Below, in pieces: positions 61,402 through 64,000 of a stretch of 64,000 nt of DNA. The notes below the pieces were generated by a model. That model made no database searches and was not told the DNA's origin. It worked only from the letters and a program-made list of their open reading frames with translations. Made by a program: the position numbers and the translations under genes. Source of the DNA: DAOUTY01 sp964453665. GTDB taxonomy: Bacteria > Chloroflexota > Dehalococcoidia > SZUA-161. The stretch lies in assembly GCA_964453665.1 (NCBI GenBank), contig CAYVQT010000004.1, forward strand, positions 21,192 to 85,191, written 5' to 3'. Every line of letters begins with the position of its first letter. The stretch's first letter is position 1.

Positions 61402-62487
61402 ATGAGCAATATGCGGCAATTGAAAGCAGTAGACTTTTTTTGTGGTGCCGGGGGTATGAGTTATGGTTTATCACTTGCTGGAATCAAAGTAGTAGCTGGC
61501 ACCGATATAGAGGAGGAATGTAAAGATACTTACGAGACAAACAATCCGAAATCAAGATTCATTCATTCCGATATTAAGCAACTGACAATTGAGCAGTTGG
61601 AAAAGTTAGACGTAGAACGTAATGACGACTCCATGATTTTTACGGGTTGCAGCCCTTGCCAATACTGGACACAAATACAGACAGAAAAAGAGGGGGCACT
61701 AGAAACAAAGCATCTATTGGAGGATTTTCAAAAATTTGTCAGCTATTTCATGCCTGGATTTGTCGTGGCTGAGAACGTCAGGGGAATACTTACTAGTAAA
61801 GATGAAAGTAAACTGAGTGGATTCTTAGATTTCCTTCAGAGCAACAATTATGGTGTGGATTATGACGTAATTGATGCAATGTACTACGGAGTCCCGCAAA
61901 AACGAAAACGCTTCTTATTAATAGCTTCCAGAGTAGACAAAGGAATCAAATTGCCGGAAGCTGATAAGGACAATATCTTGAACGTGAAAGACTTTATCGG
62001 CGTTGATAATGGCTTTCCCGATATTGGTGCCGGACACGTAGACAAATCAAATTTCTTGCATACAACTGCCAAGCTATCAGAGAAGAACATAAAACGGCTA
62101 GGACTCACTCCTCATGATGGTGGCACACGATTAGCTTGGAAAGACAACCCAGAACTACAGATTAATGCATATAAGGATAAGGATAAGACTTATAGGGACA
62201 CGTATGGTAGGATGTTTTGGGGCAAACCAGCTCCCACAATAACGACAAAATTCCACAGCATTTCAAATGGTAGGTTTGCACACCCAAATGAGAATAGAGG
62301 TATTTCCTTGAGAGAGGGAGCAACTCTGCAGACTTTCCCCAAAACGTATGTATTTAAGGGTAGTGGAATTGGGTCAATAGCGAGGCAGATTGGTAACGCA
62401 GTTCCACCTGAATTGGCAAGAAGAGTTGGAGCTGCAATTTGTAGCCGGGTTATGGAGAACGTTGAGGAGGCTTACATTCATGGTTGA
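61402..62487 (+). CDS. DNA (cytosine-5) methyltransferase
   Basis: This 361-residue enzyme methylates C5 of cytosine in DNA. Motif I is DFFCGAGGMSYGLSLAG (11-27). Motif IV is GCSPCQYW with catalytic C86. Motif VI is AENVRGIL (E124-N-V). Motif VIII is GVPQKRKRFLLIASR, and motifs IX-X are LREGATLQTFP and IARQIGNAVPPELARRVG. The region between (about 190-290) is the target-recognition domain. PCQYW replaces the more common PCQ-x-F-S. Codon use is AT-rich compared with genes to the left. Its stop overlaps the start of the ATPase gene by eight bases, so the pair is one unit. Confidence 0.94.
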   Translation: MSNMRQLKAVDFFCGAGGMSYGLSLAGIKVVAGTDIEEECKDTYETNNPKSRFIHSDIKQLTIEQLEKLDVERNDDSMIFTGCSPCQYWTQIQTEKEGALETKHLLEDFQKFVSYFMPGFVVAENVRGILTSKDESKLSGFLDFLQSNNYGVDYDVIDAMYYGVPQKRKRFLLIASRVDKGIKLPEADKDNILNVKDFIGVDNGFPDIGAGHVDKSNFLHTTAKLSEKNIKRLGLTPHDGGTRLAWKDNPELQINAYKDKDKTYRDTYGRMFWGKPAPTITTKFHSISNGRFAHPNENRGISLREGATLQTFPKTYVFKGSGIGSIARQIGNAVPPELARRVGAAICSRVMENVEEAYIHG

Positions 62488-64000
62488 AGGAAGTCCTGAG
62501 ATGGCAGCAGAAAAAGAATTGGTCATGGAATTTGACACCAATACCATTCAGCATCTAGGGATTAAGATGTATTCAACTCTGCCACCTGTGATAGCTGAAA
62601 TTGTAGCCAATTCGTACGATGCCGATGCTAAAAAGGTGAAAGTGTGTCTTAATGACTCTGATAGTCTCGAAATCATCATTGAGGATGACGGTCATGGAAT
62701 GACTTACGCGGAATTAAACCCTAAATTCCTGAAAATAGGAAGGAATCGGAGAGAAGAAGACGGTGGCATGTTGAGTCCAGGACTTAGACCTGTAATAGGT
62801 AAAAAGGGGATAGGGAAACTGTCATTCTTTGGCATAGCAAAACTTATAATAGTGGAGACAATCCAGGGTCATTTGCTTAACGCGTTTTCCATGAGCCTAG
62901 TTGACATACTACAGGAAAGAGACCTATACAAACCGAAGATAATACATATGAATAAGAAAGTCGATAAAGAGCACGGCACAACAATAAAGTTGTATGACTT
63001 GAAGCGGAAGTCAAAGTTTTCACCTAACGATATTGCAAGGTCATTGGCAAGAGCTTTTAGGGTTTTCGATGAGAAGGATTTTGATGTCAAGATAATACAC
63101 AACAATGAAGAAGTTGTAGAACTAACGAATGATATGAAATATGAAGGTATGCCGATTGAGTTTGAATGGCAATTACCGATAACTGATGTAGAATTGGTGG
63201 ACAAATTGCCAGAGTATGAGTATTCGTCACAAATTACTGGAAGGGTTATTTCGTCTGAAAAGACTGTTCCAGCAGACATGAAGGGCATTGCTTTATTTTC
63301 GAACGGGAAATTGGTGAATGACCACGGTTTCTATGGCAATAAAGCGACAAGTCATGGATACGAATATCTGACTGGAGACCTTGATGTTAGCTTTATCGAC
63401 AAATGGGATGAGGATGTTATTTCAACTGCAAGGAGATCTCTTACTTGGGAAAACGAAGATACCATGAAATTGGCAGCTTATTTACGTGATGTTATCACTG
63501 CTATTTACAATACACAGAGAGAGCTAAGAGGAGAAAAGAAGAAAAAGAGAATAGAAAGAATTGTAGGTTCTGATATTGGTGAATGGATAGGAAATTTGCC
63601 GAAACACGAACAAAAACTGGCGAGGAACATGGTAAATGCCATAGTCAATAGTGAAGAGCTTGATGATGAAAAGGCTGGTGACTTGATTACCTATGTTCAG
63701 GACTCATTCAAGTTCGAATCGTTTAAAGAGTTTGCGACAGAGTTGGATGCTTTGGCGGGAGTAAGTGCAGAAGCTGTGCTCAAACTGCTGAAGGAATGGG
63801 AACTTATTGAAGCTAAAGAATTCTATAAACTATCTCTTGTCCGGATAGAAGCAATAAAGACGTTCGAAAAACATATAAAGCAAAATGCCTTGGAAGTCCC
63901 AACAGTACACGGCTTTCTAAAAACATTCCCTTGGATTTTAGATCCGTGCGTATTTCGGACCAAATCGGCCGCCTTCACGGAGCAAACCGGCCACCCTGTC
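62480..64000 (+). pseudogene. GHKL (MORC/MutL-like) ATPase, interrupted near 63947
   Basis: The ATG at 62480 follows GAGGAGG and lies inside the end of the methyltransferase gene. The GHKL ATP site is clear: E40-IVANSYDADA (N box), IEDDGHGM (69-74) and GKKGIGKLSFFG (107-118). A transducer-like region follows, and a C-terminal part ends at HGFLKTFPWILDP, a segment like those preceding DUF4263-type nuclease domains. After codon 489 (63946) the sequence turns GC-rich and matches an IS21-like end, so the original C-terminus is lost or displaced. Prokaryotic MORC/MutL-type ATPases are known in restriction operons with C5 methylases, Z1 helicases and Vsr nucleases. Confidence 0.75.
63947..64000. 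mobile_element. Terminus of an IS21-like insertion sequence (partial)
   Basis: From 63947 the sequence begins TGCGTATTTCGGACC and then shows two direct copies of CAAA-(T/C)-CGGCC-(G/A)-CC at 63961-63973 and 63983-63995, 22 bases apart. Multiple short repeats at the ends are typical of IS21-family elements, and the composition shifts sharply from AT-rich to GC-rich. Transposase genes would lie beyond the window. The exact boundary is inferred from the TG start. Confidence 0.5.

Noticed and set aside
1..64000. CRISPR arrays, complete tRNAs and rRNAs
   Set aside because: No regularly spaced direct repeats, no complete cloverleaf and no rRNA-like segment were recognised.

Overview
The window is a gene-dense bacterial chromosome segment of mid-range GC. 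It most probably comes from the class Dehalococcoidia or a close relative in Chloroflexota. The evidence is the complete atpIBE-FHAGDC operon followed by rex, a gmk-remA pair, a nusA-ylxR-infB-rbfA-truB block without rimP, a long rpsB-tsf-pyrH-frr-uppS-cdsA-dxr-rseP-ispG-proS block, nadABC, and an inositol-phospholipid gene trio. The taxonomic call is an inference from gene order and protein style; there is no rRNA in the window.

Layout. 1-8,097 (plus strand): a deacetylase-like protein, then the F-type ATP synthase operon, which carries an extra 38-residue membrane ORF between atpE and atpF and a subunit b with a lipoprotein signal. 8,177-14,186 (minus): rex, an amino-acid permease, gmk, remA, aroA, tyrA and a site-2-type protease. 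14,318-17,342: two small membrane-protein genes converging on etfBA across a shared terminator. 17,536-23,643 (plus): two CvpA-like proteins, endonuclease V, prfB with its programmed +1 frameshift, a membrane-anchored metallopeptidase and a peptide-binding lipoprotein. 23,640-26,529 (minus): CDP-alcohol phosphotransferase, PimA-like glycosyltransferase and inositol-phosphate synthase. 26,569-32,660: a PHP protein, a 46-residue zinc ribbon and the nusA operon behind a terminator-containing leader. 32,977-43,479 (minus): a YIP1-family protein, then translation, isoprenoid and lipid genes from rpsB to proS. 43,659-47,531: a perfect CIRCE element driving an fmdB-like gene and dtd, then larB opposite larCE. 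47,565-51,429 (minus): the NAD de novo genes nadABC plus a DoxX/MauE-like gene. 51,741-61,142: membrane hydrolase, HAD hydrolase, recF, a 1381-residue double activase/dehydratase fusion, a small membrane protein with a structured leader, an alpha/beta hydrolase and a second YIP1-family gene with an operator-like palindrome in its promoter.

At 61,171-61,210 lies the 3' part of a tRNA gene with no 5' half, a typical attachment-site scar. To its right the composition becomes AT-rich and the genes are accessory: a C5-cytosine methyltransferase overlapping a GHKL (MORC/MutL-like) ATPase. The ATPase gene appears to be broken near 63,947 by the end of an IS21-like element that runs out of the window. 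This looks like one edge of a tRNA-integrated defence island and is the best candidate here for an unusual system. Its remaining components lie outside the window.

Functionally the core of the window covers proton-driven ATP synthesis, redox sensing (Rex) and flavin electron transfer (EtfAB), aromatic amino acids and NAD synthesis, non-mevalonate isoprenoids through undecaprenyl diphosphate and CDP-diacylglycerol (ispG, dxr, uppS, cdsA), and translation initiation, elongation, release and recycling.
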